From NCBI GenBank assembly GCA_035280245.1, contig DATEGF010000369.1, forward strand, positions 1-6,162: DNA of 6,162 nt, written 5' to 3'. The notes under the pieces were generated by a model. That model saw only the letters and a program-made list of their open reading frames with translations. It had not been told where the DNA came from and searched no databases. Source of the stretch: DASZHJ01 sp035280245. GTDB taxonomy: Bacteria; Pseudomonadota; Alphaproteobacteria; ATCC43930; CGMCC-115725. Shown here one piece after another: positions 1-5,958 of this stretch (position 1 is the stretch's first letter; the number at the start of each line of letters is the position of its first letter). Made by a program: the position numbers and the translations under genes.

Positions 1-392
1 GGGCACTCGTCAACGTGCGGAGTGCCTCGATCCAGCGCCATGCGACGGACCAGCCCACCATCCAACTCGGCGATCCCGAGGTTGTGAAGGCAGGCGCCCG
101 CGGCTTTGCCGAGCTCGGCTGTGCCAATTGCCACGGTGCGCCGGGCGTCAAATGGGCGAAATTCTCCGAAGGGCTGCATCCCGATCCACCGGACCTCGCC
201 GAGGTCGGCAAGGACATCGAGCCCGCGCAGCTCTTCTGGGTGATCAAGAACGGCATCAACATGACGGGCATGCCGAGCTTCGGTGCGATCGGCGCCGACG
301 ACCAGAAGATCTGGCAGGTGACCGCCTTCGTCAAAAAACTCTCGATCGTCTCGCCCGACGACTACAAGGCCTGGACCGCTGCCTCGCCCTGA
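1..392 (+). CDS. Membrane-anchored c-type cytochrome, 5'-truncated by the window edge
   Basis: This is a monohaem cytochrome c domain that probably carries electrons on the periplasmic side of the inner membrane. The frame is open from position 3 and ends at TGA 390-392. A CANCH haem-attachment motif (CxxCH) is encoded at 120-134. A distal Met in the 'TGMPSF' context (ATG 270-272) is the likely sixth ligand. Downstream 'DDQKIWQVTAFVKKL' matches the C-terminal helix usual in class I / CBB3-type cytochromes. A GTG at 15 could act as a start, but the product would have no signal peptide or membrane anchor, which a covalent-haem cytochrome needs. Reading continues without a stop to the window edge, so I infer that the true start and an N-terminal anchor lie upstream. 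The spacing 'GAPGV...PPDL...LFWVIKNGI' resembles small membrane-anchored cytochromes of alphaproteobacteria. The redox partner is unknown. Confidence 0.88.
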   Translation, partial: ALVNVRSASIQRHATDQPTIQLGDPEVVKAGARGFAELGCANCHGAPGVKWAKFSEGLHPDPPDLAEVGKDIEPAQLFWVIKNGINMTGMPSFGAIGADDQKIWQVTAFVKKLSIVSPDDYKAWTAASP

Positions 393-414
393 GCGTGCTC
401 GACGAACCGTTACG

Positions 415-450
415 CGCGCGACGAGGGTTGGCGTGGCGGCTCGTCGCGCG
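415..450. terminator. Long GC-rich hairpin between convergent genes, candidate bidirectional terminator
   Basis: An 11-bp perfect inverted repeat (CGCGCGACGAG at 415-425 with CTCGTCGCGCG at 440-450) encloses a 14-nt loop. It lies 22 bp after the cytochrome stop codon and 14 bp after the GST stop codon, so it would fold at the 3' end of both transcripts. Neither side has a T-tract, so classical intrinsic termination is uncertain. It may instead protect 3' ends or block convergent transcription. Confidence 0.55.
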
Positions 451-464
451 AGGAAAACAGAGCT

Positions 465-1088
465 CTAGCTCACGGGGATCATGATGTGGGTCTTGTAGGG
501 CGGTCGCGTTGCGAGGCGGTCGTACCAGCCCCTGAGATGCGGCATCGACGGACGCTCGACGGGATAGCTGTACCAGCGGTGCACGTACATCCCGAGAGTG
601 ATATCGGCGAGCGTCAGATCCTTCCCAGAGACGAAGGGTTTGCCGTCTTTAAGGTCGTCCTCGAGGATCCTCCAGGCCGTGACCGCGCGGGAGTGCGCGG
701 CGTCGAGAGCGGCGGCATCGCGCCGCTCGGGCGGCGTGCGGTAGTAGCCCATGAGCAGCGTCGCCATCGGCGGCCCGATCACCGAGAGCTGCCAATCCAT
801 CCAGCGCTCCACCTGGCTCCGCTCCACCGGGTCCTTCGGGTGCAGCTTCTCGAAGCCACGGGTCGCCGCGAGATAGCGCAGGATCGTGTTGCTCTCCCAG
901 ATTATGACCTTGCCATCCTCGATCGTGGGCACGAGACCATTCGGATTGAGCGCGAGATACTCGGGGTCCCGAGTGCGGCCGAACTGAAGGCCGGCATCGA
1001 TCCGCTCATAGGGAATGTTCATCTCCGCGCACGCCCACAATACTTTCTGGACGTTCGATGACGTGGTCCGGCCCCAGATCTTGAGCAT
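465..1088 (-). CDS. Glutathione S-transferase family protein (207 aa)
   Basis: This is a cytosolic GST-fold protein, expected to conjugate glutathione to electrophiles or to act as a glutathione-dependent reductase or isomerase; its substrate cannot be read from sequence. The N-terminal thioredoxin-like domain (about residues 1-78) shows T8-T9-S10-S11-N12 at the catalytic Ser position, V53-P54-T55 with the cis-Pro that binds the glutathione backbone, and E65-S66 that binds its gamma-glutamyl group. The all-helical C-terminal domain (about 88-205) has the T159-L-A-D162 N-capping box typical of GSTs. I chose ATG 1088-1086 because an AAGGAGG ribosome-binding site (1095-1101) sits 6 nt upstream. 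An in-frame ATG ten codons earlier (1118) lacks such a site and adds residues not expected in the family. It lies 92 bp downstream of dnaE on the same strand, so it may be co-transcribed or have its own promoter. The class is theta/beta-like, not settled. Confidence 0.93.
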   Translation of the reverse strand: MLKIWGRTTSSNVQKVLWACAEMNIPYERIDAGLQFGRTRDPEYLALNPNGLVPTIEDGKVIIWESNTILRYLAATRGFEKLHPKDPVERSQVERWMDWQLSVIGPPMATLLMGYYRTPPERRDAAALDAAHSRAVTAWRILEDDLKDGKPFVSGKDLTLADITLGMYVHRWYSYPVERPSMPHLRGWYDRLATRPPYKTHIMIPVS

Positions 1089-1094
1089 GGCGTG

Positions 1095-1101
1095 CCTCCT
1101 T
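1095..1101 (-). promoter_or_regulatory. Strong ribosome-binding site that fixes the GST start
   Basis: On the minus strand this reads AAGGAGG, a perfect Shine-Dalgarno core, 6 nt before ATG 1088-1086. It overrules the longer reading frame starting at 1118. Confidence 0.85.
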
Positions 1102-1133
1102 GTTTTGAGCTCGCGCAAGAGCCAGATGCTAGA

Positions 1134-1158
1134 GCGCTTTTCGTCCTGATAGAAGCGC
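1134..1158. repeat. Short inverted repeat between dnaE and the GST gene
   Basis: GCGCTT (1134-1139) pairs with AAGCGC (1153-1158). The stem extends inward through one G-T wobble and one A-T pair, and the loop is about 9 nt. It lies in the 92-bp gap after the dnaE stop and before the GST ribosome-binding site, so it could end the dnaE transcript or sit in a GST leader. No clear T-tract follows on the minus strand. The surrounding 'CTAGAGCGCTTTTCG' resembles one half of a palindromic intergenic repeat I recall from Rhizobiales-like genomes. That link is from memory and unverified. Confidence 0.35.
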
Positions 1159-1180
1159 CCCCTCTCCCCTCGAGGAGGGC

Positions 1181-4100
1181 CTAGATATCCATCACCTCGA
1201 GGATGCCGGGGAGCGACTTCACCGCGGCTCGAACGCGCGGGCTGATGCGGAAGCCGCCAGGGAGCGTGATTTCGACTTCGCGCGCGGGTGCCAATAGCAC
1301 CACGACCGTGACCCGACCCTTGCCCCCGGACTCCCGGGTGATCAGCCCCTTGAACGGTGACAAGGCGTCGGGCTCACTGACGAACACCTTGAGTCCCGCC
1401 GCCGCTTGCGCCACGACGCCGTCGAGCGCCTCGATCCTCTGGGCGGTGAGGCGGACGCTCTCCTCCTCGGCGCGCGCGTCGGCGGTGACCAGGAGCGGCT
1501 GCCCCGCCTCGAGGAGGCTCCGCGACTGCGCCAGCACCTCCGAGAAGACCGTCACCTCGAAGAAGCCGCTGGCGTCGGACATCTGCAGGAAGGCGAAGCG
1601 ATTGCCGCGCGCGGAGGTGCGCTCCTTCTTGCCGACCACGATGCCCGCGAGCTTGAAGCGCGGGGCGCCGCCCAGCGCCAGGCGCGCCGGCAGGTCCGCC
1701 GTGCGCACCACGCCCACCCGCTCGAGGCTCTTGCCATAGGCATCGAGCGGATGGCTCGAGAGATAGAAGCCGATCGCTTCGAATTCCTGCTGCAGCCGCT
1801 CCATCGGGAGCCAATCCGCCTGCTGCGGTAGTGCCGCCCGTGACGCCGTCTCGGGGATGTCGCCGAACAGGCTCACCTGCTTGCTCTCGCGATCGGCCGC
1901 CACGGAGCCCGCGTGGCGTAGCAGCAGCTCGGCGGCGGCGAGGGTCTGCGCGCGGTTGCCATTGAGGCGATCGAAGGCGCCGGCTTTGGCCAGGTTCTCG
2001 AACTGCCGCTTGTTGAAGGTCTTGAGATCGAGGCGGCGCGCGAAATCGAACAGGTCCCTGTAGGGTCCATTCGCCTTGCGCTCGTCGACGACCGCGCGCA
2101 TCGCCTGCGCGCCCACGCCCTTGACCGCCGCGAGCGCGTAGCGGATCGCCGGCCCCTCCGAGGTGTCCTCGACCGCGAACTCGGCATCGGAGCGATTGAT
2201 GTCGGGCGGCAGCAGCCTGATGCCGACGCGCTCGCACTCCTGTCGGAAGGTGTTGAGCTTGTCGGTGTTGCCGAGGTCCAGCGTCATCAGCGCTGCCAGG
2301 AACTCGACTGGATAATTTGCCTTGAGATAGGCGGTCTGGTAGGCGACCACGGCATAGGCGGCGGCATGCGACTTGTTGAAGCCGTAGCCGCCGAACTTCG
2401 CCATCTGGTCGAAGATCTGCTCGGCCGTGGCGGGCGCCACCCCATGCTCCGTTGCGCCCTTCACGAAGACACCGCGCTGCGCGTCCATCTCGGCCTGGAT
2501 CTTCTTGCCCATGGCGCTGCGCAGCATGTCGGCGTGGCCGAGCGAATAGCCCGCCAGCGACTGCGCGATCTGCATCACCTGCTCCTGGTAGATCATGATG
2601 CCGTGGGTCTCTTTCAGGAGCGGCTCGAGCGCGGGATGCAGGTAGCTCGCCTGCTCCTCGCCGTGTTTCACGGAGATGTAGCGGGGAATGTTCTCCATCG
2701 GTCCCGGCCGATAGAGCGCCACCACCGCGATGATGTCCTCGAAGCGGTCGGGCTTCATCCGGCGGAGCATGTCGCGCATGCCCTGGCCTTCCAGCTGAAA
2801 CACGCCGATGGTATCGCCGTGGCCGAGCATCTCGTAACTCTTGGCATCGTCGAGCGGCAGGTGCGCGAGGTCGAGCTCGACGCCGCGGCCCTTCAGGATC
2901 TCGACCGCGCGCTCGAGCACCGTCAGCGTCTTGAGGCCGAGGAAGTCGAATTTCACCAGGCCGGCGAGGCCCACGTATTTCAGATTGAACTGTGTCGCGG
3001 GCATGCTGGAGCGCGGATCGCGGTAGAGCGGCACCAGCTCGTCGAGCGGCCGGTCGCCGATCACCACACCCGCCGCATGGGTGGAGGCGTTGCGGTAGAG
3101 GCCCTCCAGCTGAAGCGCGATCTCCATGAGCCGCTTCACGGCCTCGTCGCCGTCGCGCATCGCCTGCAGCTGCGGCTCGCTCTCGATCGCCTTGCCGAGC
3201 GGAATGGGGTTCGCGGGGTTGTTCGGCACGAGCTTGCAGATGCGGTCGACCTGGCCGTACGGCATCTCGAGGACGCGGCCGACGTCGCGCAGCACCGCGC
3301 GCGCCTGCAGCTTGCCGAAGGTGATGATCTGCGCCACGCGATCGGCGCCGTATTTCTCCTGGACATAGCGGATCACCTCGTCGCGCCGGTCCTGGCAAAA
3401 GTCGACGTCGAAGTCCGGCATCGAGATGCGCTCGGGATTGAGGAAGCGCTCGAACAGCAACCCGAAGCGGAGCGGATCGAGGTCGGTGATGGTGAGCGAC
3501 CACGCGACGACCGAGCCCGCGCCCGAGCCGCGGCCCGGCCCCACCGGTATCCCCTGCCGCTTCGCCCACTGGATGAAATCGGCGACGATCAGGAAGTAGC
3601 CGGCGAAGCCCATCTTCACGATGACATCGAGCTCATAGCCGAGCCGGTCGCGATGAGGCTTTGCCGCTGTGTCGCGCTCGGCCGCGCTCATCTCCGGCTT
3701 GAAGACCGTGGCCTCGAGGCGCTGATCGAGCCCTTCCGCGGCCATGGCGCGGAGCTCGTCGGCCTCGCTGCGCCCGCTCTGGCAGGGGAACGCCGGCAAG
3801 ATCGGCTTCTGCGCCTCCGGCATGAAGGCGCAGCGGCGCGCGATCACCAGCGTGTTGTCGCAGGCCTCCGGCAGGTCGGCGAACAGGATCCGCATCTCCG
3901 CCGCCGATTTGAAATGGTGCTCGGCCGTCAGGCGCCGGCGATTGGGGTCGCTCATCACCGTGCCCTCGGCGATCGCGAGCAGCACGTCGTGGGCGGCATA
4001 GAGACCCGCGTCGGCGAAATGCGCGTCGTTGCTGGCGACCAGCGGCAGGTTGTGCTTGTAGGCGAGATCGACCTGCGCGGCCTCGATCCGGTCCTCGGCC

Positions 4101-4663
4101 GGGAGCGCGTGTCGCATCAGCTCGATATAGAGCCGGCCGGGGAACAGCGTCTTGAGGCGGAGAAGCAGCGCCTCCGCCGCCTCGCCCTGCCCTTCCGACA
4201 GCAGCCGCCCGACCGCGCCCGAGGGCCCACCCGTCAGCGCAATCAGCCCGTCGCTCATGCCCTCGAGGACGCCGAGATCGATCTGCGGCGCGTCACCGGC
4301 ATCGCTCTCGAGAAAGGCTTTGCTCACGAGCTTCGAGAGATTGGCATAGCCGGTGCTGTCCTGCACCAGGAGCACCAGCGTGTCCGGCGCTGCCGCAGGA
4401 CCGATCCGGCCGATCCGCGCGGAGGCATCCTCGTTGCCCGCGCGCCGGATCGGCAGCTCGCAGCCGATGATCGGTTGGATGCCGGCCTCGGCCGCCGCCG
4501 TCGCGAACTCCAGCGCGCCGAAGAGATTGCCGGTATCCGTCACCGCCACCGCCGGCATGCGGTGCCGCTGGCAGAGCTTCACCAGCTCCTTGACCTTGAT
4601 CGCCCCCGTCGAAAGCGAATAGGCGGAGTGGACGCGGAGATGGATGAAATCGGCGTGGGGCAT
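1181..4663 (-). CDS. dnaE: DNA polymerase III subunit alpha (DnaE1, 1160 aa)
   Basis: This is the catalytic subunit of the replicative polymerase, which extends DNA at the fork with the beta clamp and clamp loader. Domains in order: PHP domain (about 1-280), then the C-family polymerase core with GPGRGSGAGS at 376-384 and PDFDVDF at 416-422. D417 and D419 match the E. coli catalytic pair D401/D403, and D573 in 'KFDFLGL' matches D555. A helix-hairpin-helix region follows (about 840-880), then a clamp-binding pentapeptide QVSLF (929-933), an OB-fold (about 1003-1085) and a C-terminal domain. The PHP domain has R10 and T44 where active PHP metal sites carry His, so it is probably not an active exonuclease; proofreading would come from a separate DnaQ. 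Length fits the family, and the clamp motif argues for DnaE1 rather than error-prone DnaE2/ImuC. The start ATG 4663 has an AGGA 10 nt upstream and the N-terminus aligns with E. coli 'FVHLRVHS'. Confidence 0.98.
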   Translation of the reverse strand: MPHADFIHLRVHSAYSLSTGAIKVKELVKLCQRHRMPAVAVTDTGNLFGALEFATAAAEAGIQPIIGCELPIRRAGNEDASARIGRIGPAAAPDTLVLLVQDSTGYANLSKLVSKAFLESDAGDAPQIDLGVLEGMSDGLIALTGGPSGAVGRLLSEGQGEAAEALLLRLKTLFPGRLYIELMRHALPAEDRIEAAQVDLAYKHNLPLVASNDAHFADAGLYAAHDVLLAIAEGTVMSDPNRRRLTAEHHFKSAAEMRILFADLPEACDNTLVIARRCAFMPEAQKPILPAFPCQSGRSEADELRAMAAEGLDQRLEATVFKPEMSAAERDTAAKPHRDRLGYELDVIVKMGFAGYFLIVADFIQWAKRQGIPVGPGRGSGAGSVVAWSLTITDLDPLRFGLLFERFLNPERISMPDFDVDFCQDRRDEVIRYVQEKYGADRVAQIITFGKLQARAVLRDVGRVLEMPYGQVDRICKLVPNNPANPIPLGKAIESEPQLQAMRDGDEAVKRLMEIALQLEGLYRNASTHAAGVVIGDRPLDELVPLYRDPRSSMPATQFNLKYVGLAGLVKFDFLGLKTLTVLERAVEILKGRGVELDLAHLPLDDAKSYEMLGHGDTIGVFQLEGQGMRDMLRRMKPDRFEDIIAVVALYRPGPMENIPRYISVKHGEEQASYLHPALEPLLKETHGIMIYQEQVMQIAQSLAGYSLGHADMLRSAMGKKIQAEMDAQRGVFVKGATEHGVAPATAEQIFDQMAKFGGYGFNKSHAAAYAVVAYQTAYLKANYPVEFLAALMTLDLGNTDKLNTFRQECERVGIRLLPPDINRSDAEFAVEDTSEGPAIRYALAAVKGVGAQAMRAVVDERKANGPYRDLFDFARRLDLKTFNKRQFENLAKAGAFDRLNGNRAQTLAAAELLLRHAGSVAADRESKQVSLFGDIPETASRAALPQQADWLPMERLQQEFEAIGFYLSSHPLDAYGKSLERVGVVRTADLPARLALGGAPRFKLAGIVVGKKERTSARGNRFAFLQMSDASGFFEVTVFSEVLAQSRSLLEAGQPLLVTADARAEEESVRLTAQRIEALDGVVAQAAAGLKVFVSEPDALSPFKGLITRESGGKGRVTVVVLLAPAREVEITLPGGFRISPRVRAAVKSLPGILEVMDI

Positions 4664-4707
4664 TGGTCTCTTATCCTACAAGCCGACGACGGCGCGTGCC
4701 CGCTGCC

Positions 4708-4727
4708 ATATATACGCATCTATAATA
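4708..4727 (-). promoter_or_regulatory. Candidate dnaE promoter -10 elements
   Basis: On the minus strand, TATTAT (4722-4727) and TATATA (4709-4714) are -10-like hexamers 46-60 bp upstream of the dnaE start, in an otherwise GC-rich stretch. Either would give a short leader. For the second, a weak -35 (TCGAAG, 3 of 6 consensus bases) lies 17 bp upstream; no good -35 is evident for the first. The plus strand also reads TATAAT at 4721-4726, but without a matching -35. Confidence 0.35.
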
Positions 4728-4748
4728 CGGGCTTCGACCCCGAAAAAT

Positions 4749-4851
4749 CGAAAAAATTGGGTTTTTGCTTGTGAAATCCAGAAAGCCAAAGTGGCTTTCC
4801 CAGTTGATGTAACACGGAAATGTTGGGTTCGTTTCGTAAAATTGGTTTTGG
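4749..4851. repeat. A+T-rich island with three degenerate copies of a short unit
   Basis: Three related stretches can be aligned on the plus strand: CGAAAAAATTGGGTTTTT (4749-4766), CGGAAATGTTGGGTTCGT (4815-4832) and CGTAAAATTGGTTTTGG (4835-4851). The shared pattern is CG, an A-run, TTGG(G), then a T-rich end. They are degenerate, so common origin is not proven. The island's base composition is unlike both flanks, which suggests inserted or decayed repeat DNA or an A+T-rich upstream promoter element for dnaE. Confidence 0.4.
4781..4799. repeat. Perfect 8-bp hairpin inside the A+T-rich island
   Basis: GAAAGCCA (4781-4788) pairs perfectly with TGGCTTTC (4792-4799) around a 3-nt AAG loop. No T-tract follows on either strand, so it is not a classical terminator. 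It lies between the first and second degenerate repeat units. It could be an operator-like site or part of a decayed palindromic element. Confidence 0.45.
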
Positions 4852-5023
4852 ACGAGCACCGACAATCTCGGGCCAAGAACGCGTTTTGCGTTCGATATGG
4901 GGAGCGCCGACCTCTGCGTCAAGGGCGCGATGATTGGCGACTCGATGAGCCGCGGCCGGCGCGGTCCGGCGTGTCCACGTTTTGACGGCGGCGCTCTGTC
5001 TGGGTCTTGCGCTCGTCCGCTGC

Positions 5024-5050
5024 CGATGGTGGAACATATCCCCGCCATCG
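5024..5050 (+). promoter_or_regulatory. Hairpin in the probable gloA leader
   Basis: CGATGGTGG (5024-5032) can pair with CCGCCATCG (5042-5050), 9 bp including one G-U wobble, with a 9-nt A+T-rich loop. It ends 16 nt before the gloA ribosome-binding site (AAAGGA, 5067-5072) and would form in an mRNA starting further upstream. It could influence translation or mRNA stability. No known riboswitch class is recognised. Confidence 0.35.
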
Positions 5051-5079
5051 AGCCACGACAGGACGCAAAGGAACCGACC

Positions 5080-5526
5080 ATGGGCATGCACTATCTCCAC
5101 ACGATGGTCCGGGTGACCAACCTCGAGCAGTCGCTGGATTTCTTCTGTAACAAGCTGGGCCTGGTGCAGGTGGACCGCACCGAGAACGAGAAGGGCCGGT
5201 ACACGCTCGTGTTCCTCGCCGCCACCGACGACGTCGAGAAAGCGAAACGCGAGAAGTCCGCAATGGTCGAACTCACCTACAACTGGGACAAGGAGGACTA
5301 CACGGGCGGCCGCAACTTCGGCCACCTCGCCTACGAGGTCGACGACATCTACGCGACCTGCGAGAAGCTCATGGAGGGCGGCGTCACCATCAACCGCCCG
5401 CCCCGCGACGGCCGCATGGCCTTCGTCCGCACCCCCGACAACATCTCGATCGAGCTCCTGCAGAAGGGCAAGGCCAGGCCGATCGCGGAGCCGTGGGCCT
5501 CGATGAAGAACACGGGTGCGTGGTAA
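5080..5526 (+). CDS. gloA: Glyoxalase I, lactoylglutathione lyase (148 aa)
   Basis: This enzyme isomerises the hemithioacetal of methylglyoxal and glutathione to S-lactoylglutathione, the first step of cytosolic methylglyoxal detoxification; glyoxalase II completes it. Two beta-alpha-beta-beta-beta modules of the VOC fold are visible. All four metal ligands known from E. coli GloA (H5, E56, H74, E122) have counterparts: H7 in 'YLHTMVRV', E64 in 'VELTYNW', H82 in 'FGHLAYEV' and E125 in 'ISIELL'. The short form is that of the Ni/Co-dependent bacterial type, with a modest charged insertion near residues 50-60 and a C-terminal tail past the last ligand ending 'MKNTGAW'. I chose ATG 5080 because AAAGGA (5067-5072) precedes it by 7 nt and the domain begins at once. 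The frame stays open upstream to 4897, but that extension has no domain. It is divergent from dnaE, so it is probably its own transcription unit. Confidence 0.97.
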   Translation: MGMHYLHTMVRVTNLEQSLDFFCNKLGLVQVDRTENEKGRYTLVFLAATDDVEKAKREKSAMVELTYNWDKEDYTGGRNFGHLAYEVDDIYATCEKLMEGGVTINRPPRDGRMAFVRTPDNISIELLQKGKARPIAEPWASMKNTGAW

Positions 5527-5535
5527 GACAGCGTT

Positions 5536-5579
5536 GCATCCTTCGGCCGCCCGCTAGCGCGGGCGCTTCAGGATAAGGA
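5536..5579 (+). repeat. REP-like palindromic repeat, copy 1
   Basis: The layout is GCATCCTTCG, then a GC-rich hairpin, then TTCAGGATAAGGA. The hairpin is a 7-bp stem (5548-5554 with 5559-5565) and a TAGC loop. The flanks match copy 3 (5959-6008) in the same orientation, for example GCATCCTTCG against GCGTCCTTCG and TCAGGATAAGGA against TCAGGATGAGGA. It begins 10 bp after the gloA stop codon and may double as a transcript-end structure, though no T-tract follows. It is more diverged than copies 2 and 3 are from each other. Confidence 0.75.
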
Positions 5580-5605
5580 ACATGAGAGCGCTCAGAAAAA
5601 TTGGC

Positions 5606-5656
5606 CCTCATCCTGAGCCACGGCCCGAAGGGCCGTGAGTCGACGGACGCACGGTT
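5606..5656 (-). repeat. REP-like palindromic repeat, copy 2 (left inverted arm)
   Basis: It runs from CCTCATCCTGAGCCACG (5606-5622) to the inner half 5634-5656 ending in GGACGCACGGTT. Its centre is a perfect 8-bp hairpin, CACGGCCC (5619-5626) with GGGCCGTG (5630-5637), with a GAA loop. It is inverted relative to copies 1 and 3. With copy 1, 26 bp away, it makes a REPIN-like inverted pair. Confidence 0.85.
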
Positions 5657-5957
5657 GCGGTACATCTGGGTCTACATTCTCCACTGTGCTGACGGATCGT
5701 ATTACGTCGGCATCACGCGAGGTGACCTTGGAGACCGTATCGGTCAACACAACGCCGGAAGCTTCGGCAGATACACGGCATCGCGGCGTCCTGTGGTGCT
5801 CGTATGGCACCGGGAATTTCTGAACATCACCGATGCGGTCGCGGCCGAACGTCGGATCAAAGGCTGGAGCCGAGCCAAGAAAGAGGCCTTGATCCGAGGC
5901 GACTTCGAAGCGCTGCATGCGCTCGCGCGATACCGTCCGAGAGGCGATCAGGCATAG
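5655..5957 (+). CDS. GIY-YIG nuclease domain protein (100 aa, COG2827/UPF0213-like)
   Basis: This is a single-domain protein of the GIY-YIG endonuclease superfamily, related to the catalytic domains of UvrC and I-TevI; the substrate of such stand-alone proteins is mostly unknown. Motifs counted from the TTG start: V6-Y7-I8-L9 (the 'GIY' strand), Y17-V18-G19 (the 'YIG' strand), R28 at the catalytic Arg position, H32-N33, R39-Y40-T41, and E65 as the metal-binding Glu in 'AAERRIKGWSRAKKEAL'. All key residues are present and the length is typical, so it appears intact. No DNA-binding domain is fused to it. The frame is open back to a TTG at 5601, which would add 18 residues encoded entirely by the palindromic repeat. 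I prefer TTG 5655 because the fold begins immediately. Neither start has a good ribosome-binding site. It lies between gloA and a convergent gene and is bracketed by inverted repeats. Confidence 0.88.
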   Translation: MRYIWVYILHCADGSYYVGITRGDLGDRIGQHNAGSFGRYTASRRPVVLVWHREFLNITDAVAAERRIKGWSRAKKEALIRGDFEALHALARYRPRGDQA

Positions 5958-5958
5958 A

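Larger units (their letters stand above)
4664..5079. other. 416-bp divergent intergenic region between dnaE and gloA
   Basis: I see no convincing gene here. Short frames exist on both strands but have no recognisable domain or supported start. The dnaE-proximal part contains -10-like hexamers. The middle (about 4738-4855) is markedly A+T-rich compared with its surroundings and holds degenerate repeats and a perfect hairpin. The gloA-proximal part returns to high G+C and holds a leader hairpin before the gloA ribosome-binding site. An imperfect GAACGC/GCGTTC inverted repeat also occurs at 4877-4893. Confidence 0.7.

Noticed and set aside
1089..1118. A ten-residue longer start for the GST gene
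   Set aside because: The stretch contains the AAGGAGG ribosome-binding site of the downstream ATG, so it is leader rather than coding sequence.
1160..1179. A CCCTC/GAGGG stem just after the dnaE stop as a terminator
   Set aside because: The stem is only 5-6 bp with a wobble, is part of a C-rich run with several pairing registers, and has no T-tract.
1374..3569. A 731-codon open frame on the minus strand, overlapping dnaE in another frame
   Set aside because: Its Arg/Gly/Ala-rich translation is a frame-shifted shadow of dnaE. No recognisable domain is seen.
4721..4726. A perfect TATAAT on the plus strand as a gloA promoter
   Set aside because: The hexamer 17 bp upstream is GC-rich and not -35-like, and the site is about 350 bp from gloA. 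The same A+T-rich bases more plausibly serve dnaE on the other strand.
2366..4774. An 802-codon open frame on the plus strand opposite dnaE
   Set aside because: It is antisense to an unambiguous DnaE with intact motifs. Its translation is rich in Arg, His, Glu, Leu and Ala with no domain, as expected from a GC-rich shadow frame.
4982..5010. TTGACG at 4982-4987 as a gloA -35 element
   Set aside because: The hexamer at the right spacing (TCTTGC at 5005) is a poor -10, so I did not list it as a promoter.
4897..5079. An N-terminal extension of gloA back to ATG 4897
   Set aside because: The 61 added residues have no VOC-fold content. ATG 5080 has a good ribosome-binding site and matches the family N-terminus.
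4664..5079. A tRNA or other structural RNA gene in the intergenic region
   Set aside because: No cloverleaf, T-arm or A/B-box-like pattern was found. The hairpins are isolated.
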